Shown in pieces: positions 1-7,886 of a DNA stretch of 21,091 nucleotides. Every line of letters begins with the position of its first letter. Positions within the stretch are counted from its first letter, which is position 1. Made by a program: the position numbers and the translations under genes. The notes below the pieces were generated by a model. It was not told the DNA's origin and ran no database searches. It saw only the letters and a list, made by a program, of their open reading frames with translations. The DNA lies in contig JAYPAP010000049.1 of NCBI GenBank assembly GCA_038123735.1, positions 1 through 21,091 of the forward strand, written 5' to 3'. This DNA comes from REDI01 sp038123735. GTDB taxonomy: Bacteria; Myxococcota_A; UBA796; GCA-2862545.

Positions 1-1140
1 TAGAAGAAGCTCATCGTTCATGAGAACGCTCGCCCAGTCGTCCAGGGCGCGTTCGGGGGTTGCTGGACCGGCTTCGGCGCTGACGTGTTCTTCAAGGGCG
101 CGCAGCATGATGGGATGGCTCTTGAGCTTCAAGACAATTGCTGGCGTATTTTCCCGGATTTTACGGGGTAAGCCCGGGAAGTGTTTGCGGCGCAGTGCGC
201 GCGCCCATTCCGAGAACGTGGTCACCTTCACACGGGGCACCCCGAGGGCGGGGAGGACGTGACTCACGTAGTCACGTAGCGCCGGGCTGAAGACGAGAAA
301 GAGCGTTCGCTGAGAATTGATCGATGGGTCGGTGAAGGCGAGGTAGGCGATGCGGTGGAGGGCGACCGTGGTCTTACCTGATCCGGCGCTACCTCGAATC
401 ACCACGAAGCCGGAGTCAGGACGCGTGATCAACTCGAACTGGTCAGGGTCGATCAGGCTCGCAATATCGGGCAGTCGCTTATCCGCACGTCGGCGATGGC
501 CTTGGAGGTCGGTGCCTAACCGCCGGTTCGTTTGCCCATCACCGCTGTATCGGATCGCGGAGCCAGCGCCGCCGAGGAGCTTTGGCCGAGGGGCGGCTTG
601 TTGATTCCATTCGCCGTGATCATCCTGCTGAAATGTGCCTTCGGGAGCATCGATGCGTAAGAGCTTCCCGTTGACGGTCGTCACGGACCGTCGGACCAGG
701 ACCTCTCCTTCGAGTACCCGGCCTCCCATCTCTTCTTCGTATTCCTCGCCCTGTTGGTACTGGTAGAAGACACGAGAGATAGGTGCATTTCGCCAATCGA
801 CGATTCGGATACCGTGGTCGATTCGAGTCGCCTTACCCAGGCAGAGATCCCGTTCCCGGCTGCCCTCCTTTAGGCGCATATGAGCAAAATAGGGGCTTGC
901 AGGGTCTACCTTGGGTTTGTCTCGGCTCTCCCGCAGCTGGTCCAAGAGTGCGATCCGCGCATTGTATTGCTCGAGCAGCGCACCTTTGTCCTCTGCTTTG
1001 GCTTGAGGTAGCTCTGCCCGAAGCCGAATGAGATCTTCGATGATCGGTTTCTCAGATGGAGGAGTGTCATACGGGTGCTCCTCGAGTACACGGATCACTT
1101 CTGACAAAAGATCAGTCTCTTGCTGCACAATAGGGTGCAT
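1..1140 (-). CDS. helD: HelD/UvrD-like superfamily 1 helicase, N-terminal part (cut by window edge)
   Basis: The reading frame is open from the ATG at 1140 to the window edge, giving the first 380 residues; the C-terminal half lies outside. A charged, helical N-terminal region (about 1-75) is followed by the HelD-type block SPYFAHMRL with IVDWRNAPISRVFY (82-126), a Q-motif-like DPDQF (231-235), and Walker A GSAGSGKTT (250-258) running into VALHRIAYL. Motif Ia-like LFLVFSP and VTTFSEWA follow. This layout matches HelD/HelR proteins, which bind RNA polymerase and release stalled complexes using ATP; the N-terminal coiled coil enters the polymerase secondary channel. It is not a plain UvrD, whose Walker A lies near the N-terminus. 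GGAG lies about 7 bases before the ATG. It is divergent from the 1312 gene. The family is confident; function as an RNA polymerase recycling factor rather than a DNA helicase is inferred from homology. Confidence 0.85.
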   Translation of the reverse strand, partial: MHPIVQQETDLLSEVIRVLEEHPYDTPPSEKPIIEDLIRLRAELPQAKAEDKGALLEQYNARIALLDQLRESRDKPKVDPASPYFAHMRLKEGSRERDLCLGKATRIDHGIRIVDWRNAPISRVFYQYQQGEEYEEEMGGRVLEGEVLVRRSVTTVNGKLLRIDAPEGTFQQDDHGEWNQQAAPRPKLLGGAGSAIRYSGDGQTNRRLGTDLQGHRRRADKRLPDIASLIDPDQFELITRPDSGFVVIRGSAGSGKTTVALHRIAYLAFTDPSINSQRTLFLVFSPALRDYVSHVLPALGVPRVKVTTFSEWARALRRKHFPGLPRKIRENTPAIVLKLKSHPIMLRALEEHVSAEAGPATPERALDDWASVLMNDELLL

Positions 1141-1311
1141 TCATTCTCCGACGGCTGCGCTGAACGGGGGATCTTCGAGGATTAACGCGTGGATTTCGTT
1201 CGGCCACAAAACCGACTTCCACGCAAAAGGCTGGCTATGAAGTTGATAATTCGGCGTTAGCAGTCTACGGGGCCCCAGAAGGAAGCATGCACACGCGGAG
1301 TGTCAGATGGG

Positions 1312-2025
1312 ATGGTCGGCATGTCTGAACGACTAAAGCCAGTACTTCGAGGGTTAACGACCGTATTTCTGGCGATTCATCTCATCGCGATCAGCATCCT
1401 GGCCTTTCCGTCCCCATCCGGCGGACTCTCACGGTCGGATTGGCGAAACCCAACGGTCCAGGGCGAGTTTCAGGCATGGACTGAGCGGTTGCAAGGACTT
1501 GGCTGGTCCGGCAACTCGGAGGAATTGCAGGACTCGGTATTTGGCTTCGCCAGCGCTTACGCTGACGTTCATGCTCAGCTTAAGCGGCCATTTGACTGGT
1601 ACTATCGCTATTGCGGGACCTACCAGTCGTGGCGAATGTTCATCGCACCGCACCGGCATCCGTCGCGGTTTCAGATCCGTATTCGACAAGAGGGTGAGTG
1701 GAGGGTCGTGTACCAAGCGCGACACGCTGAACACCGCTGGCAAGCCTCGGTATTGGACCATGACCGGATGCGGTCCGCCCTATTTCGCTATGGATGGCTC
1801 AATCGTTATCGGCGGTCATACAAGGGGCTAGGCTCCTGGCTGGCTCAGAAAGCAGCAGTGGATTTCCCGGGGGCGGACGCCATTCAGCTGCGTTTCGCCA
1901 ATTACCGCACCCCGACACCCGAGGAGGTGGTCGCGGGCGTGGAACCGGAGATCCGCTGGCGACGGCCATACACCCTTGACCTCACAGAGCGGCATGGCGG
2001 CCAACCGTCGAGAGGAAACCGATGA
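1312..2025 (+). CDS. Membrane-anchored unknown protein paired with an HTTM protein
   Basis: A protein of about 237 residues with one N-terminal hydrophobic segment (roughly residues 12-32, FLAIHLIAISILAF) and a soluble domain rich in Trp, Arg and Tyr. The block CGTYQSWRMF followed by alternating strands resembles, by eye, the soluble W-x-MF domain often found next to HTTM membrane domains. I do not recognise an enzyme motif and assign no function. Its stop overlaps the start of the next gene in an ATGA junction (2022..2025), so the two are almost certainly translated together and may form a membrane complex. Start choice is uncertain: ATG 1312 has GGAG 11 bases upstream, while GTG 1300 and ATG 1321 are in-frame alternatives. 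The soluble part probably lies in the periplasm, since Arg and Lys residues precede the hydrophobic segment. Confidence 0.75.
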   Translation: MVGMSERLKPVLRGLTTVFLAIHLIAISILAFPSPSGGLSRSDWRNPTVQGEFQAWTERLQGLGWSGNSEELQDSVFGFASAYADVHAQLKRPFDWYYRYCGTYQSWRMFIAPHRHPSRFQIRIRQEGEWRVVYQARHAEHRWQASVLDHDRMRSALFRYGWLNRYRRSYKGLGSWLAQKAAVDFPGADAIQLRFANYRTPTPEEVVAGVEPEIRWRRPYTLDLTERHGGQPSRGNR

Positions 2026-2993
2026 TCGCGCGTTGGCAGGCATGGATCCATCGTGCGGAAGGCGGAGCCCCGTTGGCCCTGTTCCGCTGTGTACTCGCAC
2101 TCACGTTGGTGTGGGCGGTGGGCGAAGTGATGTTCACCGGGGCACTCGACCTCATTTGGGTTGACGTAAACCACGGTGGCTACCGGCGATTCGCCAATCC
2201 GCACGCCCTGGTGGATTGGCTGGGCGGCGCGACCCCGGCGGTGATGTGGGGTCTCGCTTGGACGGTCATTGGGTTGAGTATCGGCCTGTTTCTCGGAGTC
2301 GGCGGCCGCATGACTCCCCTGCTTTTGTTGATCACGTTCTCTGCGGTGGACATCAACAGTCACGCAGGCGGTAGCTACGACCTGATGATCAAAAATGCCC
2401 TTTGGTTGGCTGTTCTTTGCCCGACGACGGCGACGTGGTCCATCGATGCGTGGATGTTGCGGGGGTCCCCCTGGGCAGGTCGCCCGGTGCCGGCGTGGGC
2501 GCGGGCGATCATCCTGTTTCAGTTGATCCTCATTTATTGGACGACCGGCGTGCAGAAAGTCAGCGCGCACTGGGTACCCGGGGGGGATCTGATGGCGCTG
2601 TACTATATTTTGCAGCAACCAAGCTGGCAGATCACGGACATGTCCTGGCTGGCACGCTGGGTACCCCTGACCCAGTTCGCCACGTTCACCACCTGGCTAT
2701 GGGAGGTGACAACACCACTATGGCTGGTCGCCCATTACTGTCGTGGGACTGCTGAACGCGGGGGGTGGCTGCGGCGGCAGATTATCCGCCTGGAAGTACG
2801 AACCTGGTACGTCGTGGTCGGCTTGGCCTTTCACCTCGTTCTGTTAGTCACCATGAACGTGGGTCCATTTCCGTGGATTTCCCTCGCATACTATATGGTG
2901 TGCTACTCAGAAGAGGAGCTGCGAACTACCGCTGGCCGCGTCGTCGAAGCAGTGCGAGTGCGAACAGGGGGAGGAATGCCAGCGCGCCCATAG
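2022..2993 (+). CDS. HTTM-domain (vitamin K gamma-carboxylase-like) integral membrane protein
   Basis: This 323-residue protein has several hydrophobic segments, at roughly 14-40, 66-90, 98-115, 120-140, 160-178, 220-240 and 258-290. Typical HTTM blocks are present: an early LALFRCVLALTLVW helix, a central GSYDLMIKNALWLAVL segment, and YWTTGVQKVSAHWVPGGDLMALYY, which matches the family pattern of a Lys/Trp/Gly-rich loop before a helix. HTTM proteins are related to eukaryotic vitamin K-dependent gamma-glutamyl carboxylase, but most bacterial members have no known substrate and carboxylation should not be assumed. The gene starts inside the stop of its partner (ATGA). Its last 68 bases overlap the end of the convergent MYXO-CTERM gene; the affected tail after the last helix is Arg-rich and probably cytoplasmic. 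The family call is good; the role is unknown. Confidence 0.8.
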   Translation: MIARWQAWIHRAEGGAPLALFRCVLALTLVWAVGEVMFTGALDLIWVDVNHGGYRRFANPHALVDWLGGATPAVMWGLAWTVIGLSIGLFLGVGGRMTPLLLLITFSAVDINSHAGGSYDLMIKNALWLAVLCPTTATWSIDAWMLRGSPWAGRPVPAWARAIILFQLILIYWTTGVQKVSAHWVPGGDLMALYYILQQPSWQITDMSWLARWVPLTQFATFTTWLWEVTTPLWLVAHYCRGTAERGGWLRRQIIRLEVRTWYVVVGLAFHLVLLVTMNVGPFPWISLAYYMVCYSEEELRTTAGRVVEAVRVRTGGGMPARP

Positions 2994-4218
2994 GGGAGCT
3001 GGTCGAGCTACACCCGCATGCCCGGACTTCACCGCTAATATTGGTGTTTCCACTTGGGTTGTTCGGGTCAACAGGGTCTTCGCTCCCCTGGGCGAAGAGT
3101 CGGATCCGCCGTTCGGGCTCGTGCGGGTCGTTGCTTTGAATGACGAGCGTGGCTTCGGAGAACTCTTCGGCGGTTGGGGCGAAGGTAATGATGAAGTTGG
3201 ATTCGGCTCCCGGCGCGATCCGGAAGGTATCTGGAACGGCGGTGAAGACGTCGGAGCCTTCGATCGAGATGGTGCCCTCGACGTCGACCAGTCCGATACT
3301 GGAGAGAGAGACGGTGGTGTTCGCCAAGTTGCCGACTTGAACCACCCCGGCATCGATCGACTCTCCCATCTCGCCCAGAACGGGCAGCCCATGCGAATAG
3401 TCGACTTCCCGGAAGGCCTCTTCGACGGAGTCGGTCACCAGGGCGACGGGGTGGTCAAAACGAGCGACGTTGTACTTACCAAACCAGGAGTGCTCCACCG
3501 ATAGTTGCGGGGAAAGCACCATGTCGAGCTCGGTATCGAGCGTAGCGATGTAGGTGGAGCGCAAGTCGAGGGACTCGGGTTCCCACTTTGAAAGCTCGTG
3601 TTCGACGAACCCGCTGCTGTGACGCAAAACGGTGTCGCCCGTCTCAATCCGGCCCTGGCCGACGGTCGCGATGGCGCGCGGAATGACCAGAATATCGACG
3701 ACGAGGTCGGCACCGAGCGCAATATCCAAGCTCTTGGTATAGGCGGTAACCCCTTCGTCATCGGCCTGTGCCGTGACCTGGTTGGGGATGTCATCGACGA
3801 GGAGCATCGGGTCGAATGTCTGCGTCTGGGTCATCGAGATGGTGGTGTCCCACACGTCGTAAGAAGCGTCGATGGCTCCCCAGAGGTCGATGTTGACCTT
3901 GGCGACGATATCGATATCGCAGAGCATCTCGAAGGTTCCCATGGCACCTGCGGAGTCGAACGTCTGCTTCACGCCATCCGCCCAGTCCAGAATGCTGTTG
4001 GTGGGGATGGTCACCTTGGATTTACCGGTGCTCTTGATAAAGAACTGGATGTTGACGCTGCTGTCTTTCGGTAGGGGACCCGTGTCGTATTCGGCAGATT
4101 CGAACGCGTCGAACTCATGCTCAAAGGTGACGGGCACCGGGTCGGACTGCTTCTCGGAAGCAAAGGCCGTGGGTGCAAGGGCGGCGGAAATAACGATGAG
4201 CGGCATAAATCGGTACAT
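2926..4218 (-). CDS. Secreted choice-of-anchor D (ASH-like) protein with MYXO-CTERM sorting signal
   Basis: A protein of about 430 residues. It begins with a signal peptide (MYRFMPLIVISAALAPTAFA, cleavage likely after residue 20), followed by about 250 residues of beta-rich sequence I cannot assign. An immunoglobulin-like ASH/choice-of-anchor D domain (about residues 280-370) carries the typical FRIAPGAESNFIITFAP and VIQSNDPHEPERRI blocks. A Pro/Asn/Ser linker leads to a C-terminal CGC, a single hydrophobic helix and RRR. That ending matches the MYXO-CTERM signal, which in myxobacteria directs processing by a myxosortase and surface attachment. The start at ATG 4218 is chosen because GAGG lies 7 bases upstream; an in-frame TTG at 4230 is less likely. 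The sorting helix is encoded in the 68-bp overlap with the opposite HTTM gene. Probably a surface structural or adhesion protein; its ligand is unknown. Confidence 0.85.
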   Translation of the reverse strand: MYRFMPLIVISAALAPTAFASEKQSDPVPVTFEHEFDAFESAEYDTGPLPKDSSVNIQFFIKSTGKSKVTIPTNSILDWADGVKQTFDSAGAMGTFEMLCDIDIVAKVNIDLWGAIDASYDVWDTTISMTQTQTFDPMLLVDDIPNQVTAQADDEGVTAYTKSLDIALGADLVVDILVIPRAIATVGQGRIETGDTVLRHSSGFVEHELSKWEPESLDLRSTYIATLDTELDMVLSPQLSVEHSWFGKYNVARFDHPVALVTDSVEEAFREVDYSHGLPVLGEMGESIDAGVVQVGNLANTTVSLSSIGLVDVEGTISIEGSDVFTAVPDTFRIAPGAESNFIITFAPTAEEFSEATLVIQSNDPHEPERRIRLFAQGSEDPVDPNNPSGNTNISGEVRACGCSSTSSPMGALAFLPLFALALLRRRGQR

Positions 4219-4305
4219 GGGGATCCTCAAAGCATGAAGGCAGTGGCCCAGTGTCGCGCGGTATAGCGAATCAAATGGCTGGATGGTTGGAAAACGCCTT
4301 ACCTC

Positions 4306-4902
4306 TCACTGTCCTTGCCACAGTAATCGGGCGTTACCTTTGGCAGAGTCATCATCGAAAAACAAGTAAGCCACTCCTGTTGGCGTGATATCGAACTTCA
4401 CGATCTCCGTGGAGAGTTGGGCGACCATTCGCATCGGCCGACCCATGGTCCCAGCAGGGGTGGCATTGCCCTGAAGCCATGTCGGACGACCATTGAGTTG
4501 GTCGACCGGCGCTCGCGGGCCGTCTGTGGGCTCTGGGCTCGGTCCAAAGGTGATGGGAACCCGACGGTAAACCCGAACAGTGGGCGGGCCATCATAAAGA
4601 TTGTTGTCGAGTGAACGATGGAGCATCACCGAGTTGGAGCCAACCCATGGGTCCCAGTCTTCACAGCGACCACCGGTAGCATGGCAAATGAAGGCAGAGA
4701 GGCGAGCGAAGCCTCCGAGATCTAACCAAGAGCCAGCATCAAACTGTGCCATGTGGCACATGGGATTGCCACAGACGCGGCAGCGCGGCCATGTGGATGC
4801 GGGGATACCGCGGGGGTGTCCGCCATACGCACCGATGCGAGTGTCTCCCCTTGCGGCGGGGCGAATGATGCGGGGTCCCATTGGGCTGGTCGAGGAACTC
4901 AT
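4306..4902 (-). CDS. DUF1963/YwqG-like protein with zinc-binding Cys pattern
   Basis: A 198-residue protein without signal peptide or membrane segment. The start GAYGGHPRGIP, then CRVCGNPMCHMAQFDAGSW (41-59), resembles the DUF1963 (YwqG) pattern in which a Gly-Gly-x-Pro strand is followed by a Cys-x-x-Cys pair, 'Pro-Met' and an AQ(I/F)D strand. C41/C44 with C73/C80 could form a zinc site. The C-terminus, AYLFFDDDSAKGNARLLWQ, also fits the family, which often ends with a strand reporting a small Gly/Asp-rich turn. Function in the family is poorly known; roles in cell-envelope or polymorphic-toxin immunity contexts have been suggested for relatives, but nothing here supports a toxin pair. It follows the methyltransferase gene by 24 bases with no clear Shine-Dalgarno, so it may be expressed by readthrough from it. 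Confidence 0.6.
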   Translation of the reverse strand: MSSSTSPMGPRIIRPAARGDTRIGAYGGHPRGIPASTWPRCRVCGNPMCHMAQFDAGSWLDLGGFARLSAFICHATGGRCEDWDPWVGSNSVMLHRSLDNNLYDGPPTVRVYRRVPITFGPSPEPTDGPRAPVDQLNGRPTWLQGNATPAGTMGRPMRMVAQLSTEIVKFDITPTGVAYLFFDDDSAKGNARLLWQGQ

Positions 4903-4926
4903 GCGGTTATCTTGCCACGGATCCGC

Positions 4927-6060
4927 TCAGGAGCATACCGCCTTACGCAGCCAGAGGCAGACCTCTGTGCCGCCACTCTTGAAAGTTGCGATCTTTTCCG
5001 CCTGACGCGACCACGCGCGCTGGGCCCAACGCTCGTCGGGTACCACGGTAAGGATGTCCCATTGAGACCACCGCCGATCGAGATCGGCGCGCCATCGTTG
5101 ATGGAGGGCGGTTGCATGGTCTGGATCGCCGAGACGGTCTCCCCACGGTGGATTGAGTACGACGAGACCGGGACCGAATGGGGGCTCGAGCTCCTCGAGA
5201 CTGCGCTGCGCGATCTGAAGGGCCGCATCCACGCGGGCGCGGCTGGCATTCTTTTGGACCCGCCTCACGCTGCGTTCATCCCGGTCGCTGCACCAGATCT
5301 GTGGACGCCGGTCATTGCGTCTGGGCGCTGGCTTCTTGATTCCCGAACTCCAGCAGGCCCAGGATTCACACGCGAACGAACGATGCTCCCCCGGCGACCG
5401 ACCGAGGGCCCATAGTGCAGCCTCCACCGAGAATGTACCCGAGCCCGCCATCGGGTCGACCAGCGGTACATCCGGAGTCCAACCCGCCAGCTGTAGGGCG
5501 GCGCATGCCAGGTTCTCCCTCAGCGGCGCACGTCCAGGATCCACCCGCCAACCCCGTTTGTGCAACAGCTCCCCGCTGGCATCGATGCGAATGGTGGCCA
5601 TGTCTGCGACGATTCGAACGCCGACGCGGATGGGAACGCGAGGGGTGCGCCCGCCCGGTAGTCCAGGCTTCTTTAGGGCATCTTGGATGGCGTGCTGGAC
5701 CTTGGCAGCAACCGCTTTTCGGTTTTTGAGCCGACTTTTATGCGAGGAGACATCCACATTAATCGCTTGTCGTCGATGGACGAATGTATGCCAAGGTAGC
5801 TTTCTCACCCGTTCGGCCAGGGCATCGAGGGATGGGGCATTGACCTTGGCGAGGCGAACGGTGGCTCGGCTTGCAATGCGGCTCTGCACCTGGACGCGGA
5901 GTAGGCTTGGCGCGTCCAGGCGCATTTCGATCCCGCCGTGGTCCACCCTTTTAGGCTCGATATTAAGTGAACGAAGCTCGCTCTCGAGGGCCTTTTCTAA
6001 GCCCGGCGCGACCTCGAGGCGTACGGTCCATGGTCCTGGTGCTGTGCGTGGCTTGGGCAC
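4927..6060 (-). CDS. THUMP-domain class I RNA methyltransferase (RlmL-like)
   Basis: This 377-residue protein has an N-terminal ferredoxin-like/THUMP region (about 10-165, containing RLAKVNAPSLDALAERV and ending in IDASGELLHKRGWR) and a C-terminal Rossmann methyltransferase. Motif I is VDPMAGSGTFSVEAAL (201-216). The catalytic NPPWGDRLG (303-311) is the (N/D)PP(F/W/Y) signature of N2-guanine methylation. The segment PLRENLACAAL before motif I is typical of the YcbY N-terminal half (RlmL, m2G2445 of 23S rRNA) and of the related Trm14/THUMPD proteins. The RlmK half present in the fused enterobacterial enzyme is absent. The GTG start has GAGG 6 bases upstream. Target nucleotide cannot be told from the sequence; 23S rRNA m2G is the default inference. 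Confidence 0.85.
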   Translation of the reverse strand: MPKPRTAPGPWTVRLEVAPGLEKALESELRSLNIEPKRVDHGGIEMRLDAPSLLRVQVQSRIASRATVRLAKVNAPSLDALAERVRKLPWHTFVHRRQAINVDVSSHKSRLKNRKAVAAKVQHAIQDALKKPGLPGGRTPRVPIRVGVRIVADMATIRIDASGELLHKRGWRVDPGRAPLRENLACAALQLAGWTPDVPLVDPMAGSGTFSVEAALWALGRSPGEHRSFACESWACWSSGIKKPAPRRNDRRPQIWCSDRDERSVRRVQKNASRARVDAALQIAQRSLEELEPPFGPGLVVLNPPWGDRLGDPDHATALHQRWRADLDRRWSQWDILTVVPDERWAQRAWSRQAEKIATFKSGGTEVCLWLRKAVCS

Positions 6061-6128
6061 TTCATCCTCGGGGAAGGTCCTGCGGTTCGTCGGTGTCGCG
6101 TTAACGCAGAATCCGCAGGGAGCGAATC

Positions 6129-7085
6129 ATGTATCGCAGGGTCATGCCACTACTGGGCCTCTTCCTGGGCATACAGGCTGAGTCTCAGGATTCGAGTCAG
6201 CCGGTGATGCTCGGGGGCGTCGCGCCATTGGTGTCGGATGATGGTTCCCACCTGATTGTGGTCGGTGCGGAGAACCAGGCGGTATTCGCCGCGGGTCAGT
6301 ACGCCATGATTCGCCTTAAAGTTGCGGATATGTCTGTGCAATGGACAGTCCCGGGGGTTTCGTCTCGGCGATTGGATGGGCCAGTCATCCCGCCTCGGCT
6401 GTTGGCGGTTGCCGACGGCGTGGTGTCGGTGAGCTCTGATGGCGTGATCCGGTTCACGCACCTCGCCGACGGGGAGGAGCGCTGGCGAGGGCGTGTCGAG
6501 GGGGGCGCGGCGGCCTTATGCCAGCGCCAAGGGGTCGTAGTCGTCGATCAGCTGGATGGCAGCAGGGTTTCGCTTGCGCTGGAGGATGGGACAGAGGGCG
6601 CCAGCGGAGACCTCTCGTGTCAGACACTACCCGTCGAGGATGGGGCGGCCTTCGAGAGGCTGTATGAAGGATACCGAGTTCAAGAACGGATTTCTGTGGG
6701 GTCGAATCGGTCGATTGCGGTCCTACGAGATTCCCTCGGGGGCCCCGAACATCGGATTGCCGGTCTTGATGGGGAGAAGGTGGTGTGGCGCCGGTCGCTC
6801 GCAGCTCCCGACCGATTGGATGTCGCCGCCGCCGGTCCTGTCATCCTCGACGCGCACGGAGAATATGGATTTCTAGCCTATCTTGGCGCTATGGGTCGCC
6901 CTCGGTTGCAGAAGTTTCAGCTCCGGACGGGACGGGTGGTCTGGGTCACGGAACTTGATGAGACGGCATCCATCCCCCAGTCGATATCCAATCGCGGGGG
7001 CGTCACCGTACTCGCGCTATCGACCTCAGTGGTGGTCCTCGACCAGCAGTCGGGAATGGTCACGGGTCGGTGGGGCCTGCTCTAG
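6129..7085 (+). CDS. Secreted PQQ-type beta-propeller repeat protein
   Basis: A 318-residue protein beginning with a short signal peptide (MYRRVMPLLGLFLGIQA). The rest consists of repeating beta-strand blocks in which a 'variable-Asp-Gly' turn is followed by a Trp strand, such as DMSVQWTVPG, DGEERWRGRV, GEKVVWRRSL and TGRVVWVTEL. These spaced W-containing strands are the tryptophan-docking repeats of PQQ-like/BamB-type propellers. I see about five to seven such units and no obvious catalytic site. No lipobox is visible, so it is probably soluble in the periplasm rather than a BamB lipoprotein. The start is supported by GGGAG 7 bases upstream. Its stop shares the palindrome CTAG (7082..7085) with the stop of the convergent methyltransferase gene. 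Likely a binding or scaffold role; the ligand is unknown. Confidence 0.7.
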   Translation: MYRRVMPLLGLFLGIQAESQDSSQPVMLGGVAPLVSDDGSHLIVVGAENQAVFAAGQYAMIRLKVADMSVQWTVPGVSSRRLDGPVIPPRLLAVADGVVSVSSDGVIRFTHLADGEERWRGRVEGGAAALCQRQGVVVVDQLDGSRVSLALEDGTEGASGDLSCQTLPVEDGAAFERLYEGYRVQERISVGSNRSIAVLRDSLGGPEHRIAGLDGEKVVWRRSLAAPDRLDVAAAGPVILDAHGEYGFLAYLGAMGRPRLQKFQLRTGRVVWVTELDETASIPQSISNRGGVTVLALSTSVVVLDQQSGMVTGRWGLL

Positions 7086-7885
7086 GCGCGGCGTACCCAG
7101 AGGAATTTCACGCGGCTATAATCACCCTTTGCACCGCCGAAGACCGGGGTAGTCTTCGTTGGGAAGGGCAGGGTCGCTGTGTTGAATGACGGCGGCAACT
7201 TCATCCAGAGCGACGGGTTTTCTGGAATGTGCCCAAGCAGCGTGTGGAGCAGAGGCAGGTCGGCGAGGGTCGAGACACGATGGTCCCATTCGCCCCAGGG
7301 AGGGTCAATGAAGACAATATCGGGGTCATGGCGCCCGGCGTGATGCACGGCGTCATCATGAATAAACTGTATTTGATTCTCTACATCGTAGACGCGTGCA
7401 TTGTGCTGTGCGTCAGCGAGGCGCCGCGCATCGACGTCTACGGTGACCACGTCACACCCTGCTCGTGCGAATCCGATCGCATTGCCGCCGGCCCCGCAGG
7501 TCAGGTCGAGCACCCTCGCTTGGTCCGCCTTCTTTCCCATCCAAAATGCGAGGGACTCCGGCGTCAATGAATATCGGCCTTCCTCATCCAGGCGGGTCCC
7601 CGGCCGGTTGAAGCCCGGTGTCGTGTTCCGGCGGGCCCGCGCGTCACGGGTGCGGCCGTCTCGGATCGCATTGCGCTTCAGGCGCGGATAAACCTCAACA
7701 CTCAATGGGTGGCCAGCGAAGCCAAGCCCCCGTAGTCGCGCCATGACGTCGGAGGCTTGCTCTCTTGGCAGCTCGGACGTGGCCCGAATACCGAGGTCGA
7801 ATTGCTCCTGCTGCCACCGTCCTGGACCCAGTAATCGGTCGCAGTCCATCCACGATGGTAGGGGTGAAACCACGACCTTGGGCAC
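7082..7885 (-). CDS. TGS1-like class I SAM-dependent methyltransferase
   Basis: A 267-residue protein with an N-terminal alpha/beta region of about 120 residues and a Rossmann methyltransferase domain. Motif I is VLDLTCGAGGNAIGFARAG (125-143), the acidic end of strand 2 is VDVDARRL, and motif IV is DIVFIDPPWGEWDH (189-202). The CGAGGNAI and DPPWG combination resembles the TGS1 (cap guanine-N2) methyltransferase family, of which bacteria carry uncharacterised relatives; the substrate here may be RNA or a small molecule. The true start is taken as GTG 7885. It lies one base after the exonuclease III stop (TGA-A-GTG), with GGAG 7 bases upstream inside the end of xth. A longer in-frame extension runs antisense-free through xth but has no support. 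Coupling to xth suggests a shared nucleic-acid role (inference). Confidence 0.8.
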   Translation of the reverse strand: MPKVVVSPLPSWMDCDRLLGPGRWQQEQFDLGIRATSELPREQASDVMARLRGLGFAGHPLSVEVYPRLKRNAIRDGRTRDARARRNTTPGFNRPGTRLDEEGRYSLTPESLAFWMGKKADQARVLDLTCGAGGNAIGFARAGCDVVTVDVDARRLADAQHNARVYDVENQIQFIHDDAVHHAGRHDPDIVFIDPPWGEWDHRVSTLADLPLLHTLLGHIPENPSLWMKLPPSFNTATLPFPTKTTPVFGGAKGDYSRVKFLWVRRA

Positions 7886-7886
7886 T

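Noticed and set aside
1902..2618. Minus-strand open frame across the HTTM gene start
   Set aside because: Highly charged, His/Arg/Pro-rich sequence with no domain; the plus-strand pair with its ATGA overlap explains the region.
6098..6107. Perfect 10-bp palindrome GCGTTAACGC in the divergent gap before the beta-propeller gene
   Set aside because: A single short palindrome without a matching second copy or recognised family site; too weak to call an operator.
5315..6181. Plus-strand open frame opposite the THUMP methyltransferase
   Set aside because: The opposite strand carries a complete methyltransferase with catalytic motifs; this frame is Arg/Ser-rich low-information sequence typical of GC-rich antisense shadows.
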